From NCBI GenBank assembly GCA_032358255.1, contig JAULBX010000002.1, positions 310,001 through 374,000 on the forward strand: DNA of 64,000 nucleotides. Direction: 5' to 3'. How positions within the stretch are numbered: position 1 is the first letter of the stretch; each line of letters starts with the position of its first letter. A model generated the notes under the pieces. That model had not been told where the DNA came from. It did no database searches and saw only the letters and a list, made by a program, of their open reading frames with translations. Position numbers and translations under genes: made by a program. Source of the DNA: Heterotrichella gracilis. Taxonomy: Eukaryota > Sar > Xanthophyceae > Tribonematales > Xanthonemataceae. This document shows, piece by piece, positions 26,252-35,714 of the stretch.

Positions 26252-29200
26252 ATGGAATACAATTTTACCGAGATAGAAAAAAAGTGGCAGGCGTATTGGG
26301 CTAAAGAAAAACCTTTTAAAGCTTCAGACGATTCAACAAAACCAAAATATTATGTGTTGGATATGTTCCCCTATCCCTCTGGCGCGGGCTTACATGTTGG
26401 CCATCCGCTTGGTTATATTGCCTCCGATATTATGGCGCGTTACAAACGCCACAAAGGTTTTAATGTGTTGCACCCCATGGGTTATGATAGTTTTGGCTTG
26501 CCGGCAGAACAATACGCCATACAAACAGGGCAACATCCAAAAATTACAACCGAACAAAATATTAATCGCTACCGCGAACAAATGGATAAGATCGGTTTTA
26601 GCTTTGACTGGGACCGTGAAGTAAGAACCTCTGATCCGGAATATTATAAATGGACGCAATGGATCTTTATTCAAATATTTAATTCCTGGTACAACAATAA
26701 TTCAAATAAAGCAGAAGATATTTCTACTTTAATAAAAGAATTTGAAGCAAACGGTAACTCAAAAATAAATGCCGTTTGCGATGATGATACAAAACAATTT
26801 TCTGCAGCAGATTGGAAAGGTTTTTCTGAAAAAGAAAGATCAGATACGTTAATGCATTACCGCATTGCTTATTTGGGCGAAGCCTATGTGAACTGGTGTC
26901 CAGCATTGGGAACCGTTTTAGCCAACGACGAAGTAAAAGATGGTGTAAGCGAACGCGGTGGACATCCTGTTGAACGCAAACTCATGAAACAATGGAGCAT
27001 GCGTATCACAGCTTATGCACAACGTTTATTAGAAAGCTTGGACACTTTAGATTGGACAGAAAGTTTAAAAGAATCACAGCGTTATTGGATAGGACGTTCT
27101 GAAGGAACGAGTTTAAAGTTTCTTGTTTCTGGTTCAAATACTGAGATCGAAGTTTTTACAACACGCCCTGATACAATTTTTGGTGTTTCGTTTGTGACAT
27201 TAGCGCCGGAGCATGATCTTGTTCCCTCGTTAACAGCAGCAGAAAATAAAACAGTCGTTGAAGATTATGTTACAAAATCCAAGAACAGAAGTGAGCGCGA
27301 AAGACAAGCAGATGTTACAAAAATATCCGGTGTGTTTACCGGTTCTTATGTAGAACATCCTTTTACAGGAAAACAAATTCCAATTTGGATTGGCGATTAT
27401 GTGTTGGCGGGTTATGGTACAGGCGCTGTAATGGCAGTACCTGCGCATGATGAGCGTGACTACAAGTTCGCTAAACATTTTGGTTTGGAATTACCACAAG
27501 TAATTACTCCAAATAAAGAACACGACTTTGATAAAGAAGCATGGGGCGAAAAAGAAGGGACGTTAATTAACTCTGATTTTTTAAATGACTTAGATGTGAA
27601 AGCCGGAATTAAAAAAGCCATTGCAGAAATTGAAACTAAAAAGATCGGTAAAGGAAAAATAAATTACCGTTTGCGCGATGCCGTTTTTGGCAGACAACGT
27701 TATTGGGGAGAACCAATTCCTATTTATTACAAAAATGATATTCCTTATGCTTTAAAAGATTCTGAATTGCCTTTGGTATTGCCCGAAGTAGATAAATATT
27801 TACCAACCGAAGATGGCGAACCACCTTTGGCACGTGCGAAGGATTGGAAATACAAGCCATCTGCAAACGAAACGTACGAATACGAACTAAGCACCATGCC
27901 GGGTTGGGCTGGCAGCAGCTGGTATTTTTTACGTTACATGGATGCGCATAACAATAAAGAGTTTGCTTCAAAAAAATTAACAGATTACTGGAAACAAGTT
28001 GATCTTTATATTGGCGGCAGCGAACACGCAACCGGCCATCTGTTATACGTACGCTTCTGGACAAAATTTTTAAAAGACCTTGGTCATATTAATATTGAGG
28101 AGCCTGCTCAAAAATTAATTAACCAGGGGATGATACAAGGCAGAAGTAATTTTGTTTATAGAGCGGAGCCTATGATTAAAAGGCCTCCACTGAAACCACA
28201 CAATCCTCTATTAGATGCTCAAGAAGAAATCTTGAAGAAAAATCCAATTTTTATTTCTAAAAACTTATATGACGGATTTACTTCTAAGAAGAATCAAGAA
28301 ATAATTGATAAAACAAATGAAAAGTATTATGAACTTATTCAAAAAATAATTGGAGTAAGTGAAACTGAAGCTAAAGAATTTGGGTTTTATAAATGGACAC
28401 CGCTAAATGTTGATATTAATTTCGTTAGGAATGATGTGTTAGATCAAGGAAAATTTAAAGATTGGAGAGAGGATTTCAAAAACTCACATTTTATTGCAGA
28501 AGAAAACGGAGATTATATTTGTGGGGTAGAGATAGAAAAAATGTCTAAATCAAAATTTAATGTGGTTTCTCCCGATAATAGAATTGATGATTATACCAAA
28601 GAATTAATTCCTGGAATTAGTGAGCAATTCGGCGCCGATACTTTACGTCTTTACGAAATGTTCTTAGGTCCATTAGAGCAAAGCAAACCCTGGAATACCA
28701 ACGGTATTACCGGTGTTGCCGGATTTTTGAAAAAGCTTTGGCGTTTGTTTATTCAGAATGATCAATTTGCGGTGAGCGATGAAGCGCCTACAAAAGGCGA
28801 ATTAAAAACCTTGCACAAGACCATTAAAAAAATTACAGAAGATATTGAGCGTTTTTCTTTTAATACCTCGGTAAGTAATTTTATGATCTGCGTGAACGAA
28901 TTAACAGATGCCAAATGTAACAAACGCGCTATCTTAGAACCATTGGTAATTTGTCTATCGCCTTACGCGCCGCATATTACCGAAGAGCTTTGGGAAAAAT
29001 TAGGTCATAAAGGAAGTATTGCTCTTGCTACTTTCCCAATGCATAATGAGGAATATTTAATTGACGATAGTTTTATTTATCCTATTTCATTTAACGGTAA
29101 AATGCGTTTGAACATTGAACTTCCAGCAACATTAACTTCTGCCGAAATTGAAAAAGAAGTGATGAGTCGCGAAGAAGTACAAAAATATTTAGAAGGCAAA

Positions 29201-29254
29201 ACGCCGAAGAAGATAATTGTTGTGCCAAAAAAGATCGTAAATATTGTAATTTAA
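26252..29254 (+). CDS. leuS: Leucyl-tRNA synthetase
   Basis: A class I synthetase of 1000 residues that charges tRNA-Leu. The HIGH-type motif is [10 protein letters not shown] near residue 47. The CP1 editing domain ([28 protein letters not shown]) occupies about 290-480, and KMSKS sits near 762 in [14 protein letters not shown]. The protein is longer than most Bacteroidota LeuRS because of about 60 extra residues between FVYR and VDIN and about 14 after KMSKS. Across residues about 629-792 every arginine codon is AGA or AGG, whereas the first half uses mostly CGT or CGC. This suggests that the block was acquired by recombination. All catalytic motifs are present. Confidence 0.97.
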   Translation: MEYNFTEIEKKWQAYWAKEKPFKASDDSTKPKYYVLDMFPYPSGAGLHVGHPLGYIASDIMARYKRHKGFNVLHPMGYDSFGLPAEQYAIQTGQHPKITTEQNINRYREQMDKIGFSFDWDREVRTSDPEYYKWTQWIFIQIFNSWYNNNSNKAEDISTLIKEFEANGNSKINAVCDDDTKQFSAADWKGFSEKERSDTLMHYRIAYLGEAYVNWCPALGTVLANDEVKDGVSERGGHPVERKLMKQWSMRITAYAQRLLESLDTLDWTESLKESQRYWIGRSEGTSLKFLVSGSNTEIEVFTTRPDTIFGVSFVTLAPEHDLVPSLTAAENKTVVEDYVTKSKNRSERERQADVTKISGVFTGSYVEHPFTGKQIPIWIGDYVLAGYGTGAVMAVPAHDERDYKFAKHFGLELPQVITPNKEHDFDKEAWGEKEGTLINSDFLNDLDVKAGIKKAIAEIETKKIGKGKINYRLRDAVFGRQRYWGEPIPIYYKNDIPYALKDSELPLVLPEVDKYLPTEDGEPPLARAKDWKYKPSANETYEYELSTMPGWAGSSWYFLRYMDAHNNKEFASKKLTDYWKQVDLYIGGSEHATGHLLYVRFWTKFLKDLGHINIEEPAQKLINQGMIQGRSNFVYRAEPMIKRPPLKPHNPLLDAQEEILKKNPIFISKNLYDGFTSKKNQEIIDKTNEKYYELIQKIIGVSETEAKEFGFYKWTPLNVDINFVRNDVLDQGKFKDWREDFKNSHFIAEENGDYICGVEIEKMSKSKFNVVSPDNRIDDYTKELIPGISEQFGADTLRLYEMFLGPLEQSKPWNTNGITGVAGFLKKLWRLFIQNDQFAVSDEAPTKGELKTLHKTIKKITEDIERFSFNTSVSNFMICVNELTDAKCNKRAILEPLVICLSPYAPHITEELWEKLGHKGSIALATFPMHNEEYLIDDSFIYPISFNGKMRLNIELPATLTSAEIEKEVMSREEVQKYLEGKTPKKIIVVPKKIVNIVI

Positions 29255-29295
29255 ACTCAGGCATAATTTTTGCGTGATCATATACAAAAAGAATC

Positions 29296-29517
29296 ATGGA
29301 AAAATTGAATTTATCAGATACAAGCGTAAATGTTAGCGACTTAGAGCGCACACAATCATTAATTACAGGAACTTTATTTCTGATCTCAGGCATAAATAAC
29401 GCTAAGGATAAGCCAGTTACCTCGATGTTAAAATCCCTTATTGGTGGCTATTTAGTATATCGCAGTATTAGCGGGCATTGCCACATCAACCAAATGCTGG
29501 GACGAGACACGGCCTAG
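29296..29517 (+). CDS. Small DUF2892/YgaP-like membrane protein
   Basis: A 73-residue protein with two hydrophobic segments (SLITGTLFLISGI and SMLKSLIGGYLVYRSISG) followed by GHCHINQMLGRDTA. The glycine-rich second segment and the RSISGHCHINQMLG ending match the DUF2892 inner-membrane module also found in YgaP rhodanese proteins. Its function is unknown. It stands alone between leuS and the DUF922 gene, with its own ATG at 29296, 41 bases after the leuS stop, so it may be cotranscribed with leuS. Confidence 0.72.
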   Translation: MEKLNLSDTSVNVSDLERTQSLITGTLFLISGINNAKDKPVTSMLKSLIGGYLVYRSISGHCHINQMLGRDTA

Positions 29518-29629
29518 GACCAGGAAAAATTCTCCTCAATTTGTTTAACAAAGAATTAGTCTAAAAAATGTTATAAGAAATAAGATTCAATCTTTTTTTC
29601 TTAACTTGTTGTATCAAAAAAACTGATAC

Positions 29630-30187
29630 ATGAATTTTAAAATAATATTCGCAGTAATTATTGCTTCTTTATTTTCCTTTTCATTTAAGACCGAAGATGA
29701 GAAAGAAAAGATCTCCTGGAAATTAGAACGCCCTTTAACCTGGGATGATTTTAAAGGCAAACCTGAAAAACGTTTTGCCGCGGCTTCTACCAGTTATGAT
29801 ATTTTGAAAGAAGTAACTAAAAATTCGGTTGAAATTAAGGCCGTATTTTTTACCCAAAGCTCTTGGAAAAAAACAAGCTGGATAAACGACCAGGTGTTAG
29901 CGCATGAGCAAAAGCACTTCGACATTGTAGAGTTATACGCCCGCAAACTCCGCAAACAAATTAAAGAAACTAAATTCACTTCATACGAAGATCTTAAATC
30001 AAAAGTAGAAACGCTTTATGATGCAAATGATAAAGCCATGGATAAATACCAGGACCTTTATGATGAGGAAACCGATGGTTCTATGAACGGCGATAAACAA
30101 AGGGAATGGGAAGCTAAGATCATGAAAGAGGTAAAAGCACTGGATGCTTATAAAGAGACGGTATTGCAAATTTCATTTACAAAATAA
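29630..30187 (+). CDS. Secreted DUF922 protein, putative zinc metalloprotease
   Basis: A 185-residue exported protein with a signal peptide (MNFKIIFAVIIASLFSFSF). The signature RPLTWDDFKGKP is followed by VLAHEQKHFDIVELYARKLRKQI. The HEQKH sequence fits a zincin HExxH motif, and DUF922 members have been predicted to be zinc-dependent proteases on that basis. I cannot see a certain third zinc ligand; a downstream Glu or Asp would be needed. It is monocistronic and convergent with the ftsZ end of the dcw cluster. Confidence 0.8.
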   Translation: MNFKIIFAVIIASLFSFSFKTEDEKEKISWKLERPLTWDDFKGKPEKRFAAASTSYDILKEVTKNSVEIKAVFFTQSSWKKTSWINDQVLAHEQKHFDIVELYARKLRKQIKETKFTSYEDLKSKVETLYDANDKAMDKYQDLYDEETDGSMNGDKQREWEAKIMKEVKALDAYKETVLQISFTK

Positions 30188-30215
30188 TTCAATAAAGTTC
30201 ATTTAACTAAAACGC

Positions 30216-30290
30216 AAAACCCTCTCCCGCCCTCTAACACACTGTCACGCTCAAAAGTCTACTAGACTTTTGCCGCCCCCTCCAGAGAGG
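30216..30290. repeat. Dispersed intergenic repeat with nested palindrome
   Basis: A CT-rich segment has outer complementary arms CCTCTC (30221-30226) and GAGAGG (30285-30290). At its centre is the perfect 19-base palindrome AAAAGTCTACTAGACTTTT (30253-30271; 9-bp arms, 1-base centre). It is non-coding and lies between convergent genes. The design (outer arms, inner perfect palindrome) resembles REP-like elements and the element at 52153. Confidence 0.5.
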
Positions 30291-30305
30291 AACAAGCGGT
30301 TGGGT

Positions 30306-30341
30306 GAAAAAAATAATGCGGTCCAACCTGAACCGCATTAT
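30306..30341 (-). terminator. Intrinsic terminator after ftsZ
   Basis: A 10-bp stem ATAATGCGGT (30313-30322) pairs with ACCGCATTAT (30332-30341) around a 9-base loop. Read on the minus strand it is followed by a run of seven T. It starts 27 bases after the ftsZ stop and should end dcw transcription. Confidence 0.85.
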
Positions 30342-30367
30342 CGTATATTGAGGACACCTAAAAACTC

Positions 30368-31948
30368 CTAGTCAACATTGTCATGCAAGAATGAATTGTT
30401 TGGACGAATTTCAATTTTCTTGTCATCACCTTCGCTTAAAGTAAATCTAGACACATTTGATTCAGTGCTGTGTGTTTTGTTTTCAAGATTTATATTTTTA
30501 CGTTCAAAAGCCGTTTGTTTTTCTAAGGCGGCTAAGCCTTCAGGGCTTTTCATTTTAAGCGTAATTTCTTTTAATTTACGAATGCGATCCTGAGCTAATT
30601 TAATTTGCTCTTCTCTGCTAATAGTATCTTGCTCTGTAGTTGACTCGTTATTGTTCTCGTTTGAAATGGTATGCGTTTCTTCGGAGTTCACGTCGTTAAA
30701 TGTAAATTCTGTAATCGTAGAAGAAGTTACTTCACTGGTAACCGTTTTTGTTTCTTCAGTAATAGAAGTTACGGTAAAGTCTTCATTCGTAGTTTCATCT
30801 GTTGAAGTGATGATGTTTACTTCTTTCTGAGTTTCTGTTTCTTCCTTTATAAATACAAAAGGTTCTGCATTTTGGATCTCATCAATGATCGTAATTTGTT
30901 TTACTTCTGTAACCGGAGTTTCAATTTTCTCCTCTAAATTAACAACCTTACGATCTTTAAAGCTCATTGGCTCAAAACCTGTAGTTTGTTTTGATTTAAA
31001 TCCGGTAGCAATAATTGTTACACTTACATTATCTCCTAAAGAAGCATCTGTACCATAACCTGTAATTAATTCAGCAGTTCCGCCGGCAGCTTCCTGAATA
31101 AAATCGGTGATCTCACCAAACTCATCCATATCAATATCATCCGTACCACTCATAATATTTAATAATACGTGACGTGCACCGCTGATATCGTTATCATTTA
31201 ATAAAGGAGAATTTAATGCTTGCTCAACTGCTTTAATAGCGCGTTTTTCGCCACTTGCAATTGCAGAACCCATTATAGCAACACCAGAATCTTTCATAAC
31301 GGTTTTCACATCGTTAAAATCAACGTTGATATGCATATGTAAACTGATAATTTCTGCGATACTTTTTGCTGCACCTGTTAATACATCATCAGCGTGCTCA
31401 AAAGCTTCGCTCATCTTTAAGTTACCGTAGATCTCACGTAGTTTATCGTTACCGATAACCAATAAAGTATCTACATACTTTTTCATTTCTTCTAAACCCG
31501 CTTCGGCTTGCGCGCGACGTTTTTTTCCTTCGAACGTAAAAGGAATAGTAACGATGCCAACGGTAAGAATTCCTAATTCCCTTGCAACACTTGCAATTAC
31601 CGGAGCTGCACCTGTACCTGTACCGCCACCTAAGCCGGCAGTAATAAATACCATTTGTGTGTTAGCACCTAAATATTTTTTTATTTCTTCGATCGATTCT
31701 AACGCGGCATCGCGGCCAACATCAGGAATAGAGCCTGCGCCCAAACCTTTAGTTGACATTTCGCCCAATTGAATTTTAAAAGGAACAGGGCTTTTATCTA
31801 AAGCTTGCTTATCAGTATTACAAACGATGAAATCTACCCCCTTAATTCCTAAACGGAACATATGGTTTACAGCATTGCTTCCGCCGCCGCCAACACCGAT
31901 CACTTTAATGATAGAGCTGTCTTCTTGTGGTAATTCGAATTGCATCAT
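30368..31948 (-). CDS. ftsZ: Cell division GTPase FtsZ
   Basis: The tubulin-like protein that forms the division ring. The 526 residues comprise a GTPase core (1-320) with GVGGGGSNAVNHMF, the tubulin signature GLGGGTGTGAAPVIA and the T7-loop region HINVDFNDVKTVMKDSGVAIMG. A long acidic, Thr/Glu-rich linker (about 340-470) follows, then the C-terminal conserved peptide ending NSFLHDNVD, which binds FtsA and other partners. It is the last gene of the dcw cluster, separated from ftsA by 128 bp that hold a repeat, and is followed by a strong terminator. Confidence 0.98.
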   Translation of the reverse strand: MMQFELPQEDSSIIKVIGVGGGGSNAVNHMFRLGIKGVDFIVCNTDKQALDKSPVPFKIQLGEMSTKGLGAGSIPDVGRDAALESIEEIKKYLGANTQMVFITAGLGGGTGTGAAPVIASVARELGILTVGIVTIPFTFEGKKRRAQAEAGLEEMKKYVDTLLVIGNDKLREIYGNLKMSEAFEHADDVLTGAAKSIAEIISLHMHINVDFNDVKTVMKDSGVAIMGSAIASGEKRAIKAVEQALNSPLLNDNDISGARHVLLNIMSGTDDIDMDEFGEITDFIQEAAGGTAELITGYGTDASLGDNVSVTIIATGFKSKQTTGFEPMSFKDRKVVNLEEKIETPVTEVKQITIIDEIQNAEPFVFIKEETETQKEVNIITSTDETTNEDFTVTSITEETKTVTSEVTSSTITEFTFNDVNSEETHTISNENNNESTTEQDTISREEQIKLAQDRIRKLKEITLKMKSPEGLAALEKQTAFERKNINLENKTHSTESNVSRFTLSEGDDKKIEIRPNNSFLHDNVD

Positions 31949-32006
31949 GGTTATTTTTTTAAGGGTTATTATTTAGTACTTAGTTAATGGTTATTATTTT
32001 ATTTTT

Positions 32007-32070
32007 GATTAAAGATGAAGGATTTATGATTAAAGAGAGTTTGTCTTTCATCATTCGTCATTTATCTTAT
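32007..32070. repeat. Intergenic repeat, copy 1, between ftsA and ftsZ
   Basis: An AT-rich segment with partly self-complementary arms (ATGATTAAAGA... and ...TCTTTCATCATTCG). It shares TCATTCGTCATTTATCTT and ATGATTAA with a second segment at 35646-35714 inside the same operon. It is non-coding. It may form a hairpin in the ftsA-ftsZ mRNA. Confidence 0.5.
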
Positions 32071-32076
32071 ATCTGT

Positions 32077-33432
32077 TTACTCTATATCATCGCTCATCCA
32101 ATCTCTTGTTCTGCCAATAAGATCAGTAAAGTAACTTCCGATTTTTTTCTTGGAGTGACCGGCAATTTTTTTCGCTTCTTTTTTCTTTGATTCTTCGTTT
32201 GTTAACTCAACTTCAACTTTCACTGAGTTGTTTCCTTTTTTAGAATCACGTTCGTATTTTTCGATACCTTTCATTACCAGACCAACACCGGTTGCATATA
32301 ATGGATTTTTTAATTCATCATCGTTACCTGCTAAATGCTCATTTGGTGTACCAATACGGCAATCCATACCAGTAGTTAACATTACCAACTGTGGTAAATG
32401 TTTTAGTAACGCACCACCGCCAGTAACAACAATGCCTGCAGCTAATTTACGTTCAAAGCCAGAACTTTTAATTTCGAATAGAACAAATTCTAAAATTTCT
32501 TCCATACGCGCCTGGATAATTTGCGCTAAGAATTTCACAGAAATTTCTTTGTGCGGACGGCCACGTAAACCCGGAATAGAAATAATTTCGTTCTCTTGAT
32601 TTTCTTGTGATAAAGCAGAACCAAAACGCATTTTTAATTGTTCAGCTTGTGCTTTAATTATTCCGCAACCTTCTTTAATATCTTCAGTTACAATATTTCC
32701 ACCAAAAGGAATTACTGCAGTGTGACGGATAATGCCATCGTAAAAAATAGCTACGTCCGTTGTACCACCACCAATATCTACCAGCACTACACCTGCTTCT
32801 TTTTCTTCATCGCTCAACACAGCATCAGCGCTTGCCAATGGCTCCAGGTGCAAGTCAACAGTTTCTAAACCGGCGCGTGTAACACATTTAAAAATATTTT
32901 TTACAGCAGAAATTTGTCCTGTGATAATATGGAAATTTCCTTCTAAACGAATTCCTGAATGACCAATAGGATTTTTTATTCCCGATTCGTTGTCAATGAT
33001 ATATTCTTGCGGGATAACATGAATGATCTCTTCGCCTGGGCTCATCACCAAACGGTGCATGTTATCAATTAAATTATCAATATCTTTTTGGTTGATCTCG
33101 TCCTCTAAACTTTGACGAATGATCATACCGCGGTGCTGCATACTTTTAATATGCTGTCCGGCGATACCAACAATTACTTCACCAATATCAACATTTGCTT
33201 TATCTGCAGCCATTGATACAGCAGCTTTAATTGAGCCAACAGTTTGTTCGATATTTACCACCACACCACGGTTCACACCAAGTGATTCTGATTTACCGAT
33301 ACCTAAAATTTCAATTTTCCCAAATTCGTTCTTACGGCCAACAATAGCAGCAATTTTAGTTGTTCCAATATCTACTCCAACTACTAGTTCTGAAGCTAAA
33401 TTAGGGTTGCCTTGATTTGTTGTTTTTTCCAT
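32077..33432 (-). CDS. ftsA: Cell division protein FtsA
   Basis: An actin-fold protein of 451 residues that tethers FtsZ to the membrane and recruits the divisome. The ATPase phosphate loops ELVVGVDIGTTKIAAIVG and GVVLVDIGGGTTDVAIF are present, with the 1C subdomain between them (MAADKANVDIGEVIVGIAGQH). VVTGGGALLKHLPQL forms the adenosine motif. The C-terminus KKIGSYFTDLIGRTRDWM is amphipathic, as expected of the membrane-targeting helix. It starts five bases after the ftsQ stop. Confidence 0.97.
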   Translation of the reverse strand: MEKTTNQGNPNLASELVVGVDIGTTKIAAIVGRKNEFGKIEILGIGKSESLGVNRGVVVNIEQTVGSIKAAVSMAADKANVDIGEVIVGIAGQHIKSMQHRGMIIRQSLEDEINQKDIDNLIDNMHRLVMSPGEEIIHVIPQEYIIDNESGIKNPIGHSGIRLEGNFHIITGQISAVKNIFKCVTRAGLETVDLHLEPLASADAVLSDEEKEAGVVLVDIGGGTTDVAIFYDGIIRHTAVIPFGGNIVTEDIKEGCGIIKAQAEQLKMRFGSALSQENQENEIISIPGLRGRPHKEISVKFLAQIIQARMEEILEFVLFEIKSSGFERKLAAGIVVTGGGALLKHLPQLVMLTTGMDCRIGTPNEHLAGNDDELKNPLYATGVGLVMKGIEKYERDSKKGNNSVKVEVELTNEESKKKEAKKIAGHSKKKIGSYFTDLIGRTRDWMSDDIE

Positions 33433-33437
33433 AAGTT

Positions 33438-34250
33438 TTATTTTTTAGTACAAACTACTAAGTTTTTATATTTTAAATTGATGTTCGTGTATTTTGTCCA
33501 GCTATCGGCTTTATTCATGCCTTCTGTATAAAATAACTTCAGTTTATTAAATTTTTCGGCAACATCAGTTGCTGTGCCAAAAACAATTTTTTGATTGCCA
33601 ATTGCCGGGAAGAGTTCTATTTCTTTTTCTTCGTTAACGTAGATCTGGTGAATTAAATTTGCTAACACCGAATCGCGGTTAATAAAATTTGCTACTTCGT
33701 AAATATCATCCAATAGGCTAACCTCGCTGTACATTTTACTTTCCTTTATCTGATCAACCGAATATTGGTAACGTCTTGAATAAGGTTCGTAAATAAATCC
33801 ACTCGCTACAATTACACGTGCTGAATAGTTATCGTTCAGCGGCATTAATTTTGTTTGCGAGTCAATGTAAAAACTTTCTCCGTCGCGGTTAATGATCCTT
33901 AAAACAGGCGTGCGTTGCGTGATATCAATTTTAACTTCTCCGTTAATATCTGCAGCAACTTCCGCATTTTCAATAGCAGGATGTGAGTTCAAACTTTTTT
34001 CAAGTTCAGGGATATTGATGTTCTTGTATTGATTTAAAAGAATTGAATCTTTTCGCTCGCTAAAGAATTTCGTAATATCTTTTTCGCTCAAAAATAAATT
34101 CTCATCGTTGTTATGAATCGAGATATTCAAGGTTTTTGCAACAATGTTCCTTTCACTTTTTGAAACGAAAGCCCATGAGCTTGCTAAGCCTGCAATGGCA
34201 ATAATCCAAAGAACGGTAATTAGAATTTTTTTATAGTTCAGTTTTTTCAA
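33438..34250 (-). CDS. ftsQ: Cell division protein FtsQ/DivIB
   Basis: A 270-residue bitopic membrane protein. One N-terminal membrane segment (ILITVLWIIAIAGLASSWAFV) is followed by a periplasmic POTRA-like region (about 40-115, including LEKSLNSHPAIENAEVAADINGEVKIDI) and a beta domain to the end. FtsQ links FtsL and the cell-wall synthases to the ring. Sequence conservation is low across phyla, so the call rests on topology, the POTRA signature and position between murC and ftsA. It lies two bases from the murC stop. Confidence 0.92.
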   Translation of the reverse strand: MKKLNYKKILITVLWIIAIAGLASSWAFVSKSERNIVAKTLNISIHNNDENLFLSEKDITKFFSERKDSILLNQYKNINIPELEKSLNSHPAIENAEVAADINGEVKIDITQRTPVLRIINRDGESFYIDSQTKLMPLNDNYSARVIVASGFIYEPYSRRYQYSVDQIKESKMYSEVSLLDDIYEVANFINRDSVLANLIHQIYVNEEKEIELFPAIGNQKIVFGTATDVAEKFNKLKLFYTEGMNKADSWTKYTNINLKYKNLVVCTKK

Positions 34251-34252
34251 AC

Positions 34253-35635
34253 TTAGTTTTTTAATATTTTTTCAAGCGGCTCTATCAGCGAATCAACATC
34301 TCCCGCTCCCATCGTTATCAGCACTTCCGGTGATGTTTCTTTCATTTTATCCAGCACTTGTTGTTTGGTCATCAGTTTTTTGTCTTTCGATTTCATTTTA
34401 CTCAGTAACCAGGTTGAAGTAACTCCTTCGATCGGTTTTTCGCGGGCCGGGTAGATCTCCAAAAGAATACATTCATCCAAAAGATCCAAACTTGCCGCAA
34501 AATCATCAATAAAATCACGTGTGCGACTAAACAAATGCGGTTGAAAAATGCCGGTTATTTTTTTAGTAGGGTATAATTTCCTAACCGAACCAATAGTAGC
34601 CTTCAATTCTTCCGGATGATGAGCATAATCATCAATATATACTACTTTTTCGGTTTTAACCCTGTAATCAAAACGGCGTTTTACACCACTAAAAGAACGT
34701 AAAGCATTTTTTATAACATCTCCTTTTATCCCTATTTGCTGCGCAATTGCAACTGCTGCAATCGAATTCTCAATGTTGTGTAAGCCCGGTAAACCAAGCG
34801 TAACGCCACTGATAGCCTCAACAGGACTTTTAATGTTATAAGAAAATTGTGCGTTGGCCATAACAATAGATTCGGCACAATATTCCGTATCTAAATTTAA
34901 TGAGTAGATCAGGCGTTTATTACTCAGCGTCAAATCGTTATCAACATTTTTTTTAACAATCAGCATACCGTCACTTTTCACCTGTTTGGCAAATAATGCG
35001 TAACCCTCTTTAACATGTTCGGCATTACCGTAAATGTCTAGGTGATCGGCATCAACACTCGTAATAACAGCTATTTGAGGATGCAGGGTTAAAAAAGAAC
35101 GGTCGTATTCGTCAGCCTCCACCACAACGTAAGCCTCTTTATCGTTAACGTCACCAAGCAACAAATTGGTGTTATAATTTTTAGAAATGCCACCCATAAA
35201 CGAAAAACAATTGATGCCAGCACTTTTTAGAAGGTGAGTAACCAGGGTTGTAGTGGTTGTTTTTCCATGTGTTCCCGCAATAGCTATTGTTTTAAATTGT
35301 TTGGTGATCTCACCCAAAACAACCGAACGTTTTAAGATAGTGTAATTATTCTCTAAAAGATATACATACTCTGCATGTTCTTTTGGAACGGCTGGTGTGT
35401 ATACAATTAAAACTTCGTCTTTAGCATAAGAAGCTAAAATTATTTTGAGCGCTTCAACATTCTCATCAAAATGACATTTTATACCTTCACTTTGCATTTG
35501 ATTGGTTAAATTGGTTGCAGTTTTATCATAACCAATAACCGTTTTTTTATAGTGGTTGAAGAATCGCGCCAGGGCACTCATACCAATGCCACCAACGCCA
35601 AGAAAATAATAGAGTTTATAGTTTAATATGTTCAT
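34253..35635 (-). CDS. murC: UDP-N-acetylmuramate--L-alanine ligase MurC
   Basis: A Mur ligase of 460 residues that adds L-Ala to UDP-MurNAc with ATP, the first peptide step of peptidoglycan synthesis. The N-terminal UDP-binding loop YFLGVGGIGMSALARFF, the ATP loop IAGTHGKTTTTTLV near residue 118, VVEADEYDRSF and DDYAHHPEELKATI are all typical of MurC. The extra repeat-like segment upstream (35646-35714) separates it from murG. Confidence 0.97.
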   Translation of the reverse strand: MNILNYKLYYFLGVGGIGMSALARFFNHYKKTVIGYDKTATNLTNQMQSEGIKCHFDENVEALKIILASYAKDEVLIVYTPAVPKEHAEYVYLLENNYTILKRSVVLGEITKQFKTIAIAGTHGKTTTTTLVTHLLKSAGINCFSFMGGISKNYNTNLLLGDVNDKEAYVVVEADEYDRSFLTLHPQIAVITSVDADHLDIYGNAEHVKEGYALFAKQVKSDGMLIVKKNVDNDLTLSNKRLIYSLNLDTEYCAESIVMANAQFSYNIKSPVEAISGVTLGLPGLHNIENSIAAVAIAQQIGIKGDVIKNALRSFSGVKRRFDYRVKTEKVVYIDDYAHHPEELKATIGSVRKLYPTKKITGIFQPHLFSRTRDFIDDFAASLDLLDECILLEIYPAREKPIEGVTSTWLLSKMKSKDKKLMTKQQVLDKMKETSPEVLITMGAGDVDSLIEPLEKILKN

Positions 35636-35645
35636 TCTTTAAAGG

Positions 35646-35714
35646 GATTAATGATTGAAGATTAATGATTAAGGACAAACAGGTCTTTAATCATTCGTCA
35701 TTTATCTTTTGTCA
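35646..35714. repeat. Intergenic repeat, copy 2, between murG and murC
   Basis: An AT-rich segment resembling the one at 32007: it contains ATTAATGATTAAGGAC, then TCTTTAATCATTCGTCA and TTTATCTT. The arms ATGATTAA and TTAATCAT are complementary, so a hairpin is possible. The element reaches into the murG stop codon (35712-35714). Confidence 0.5.
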
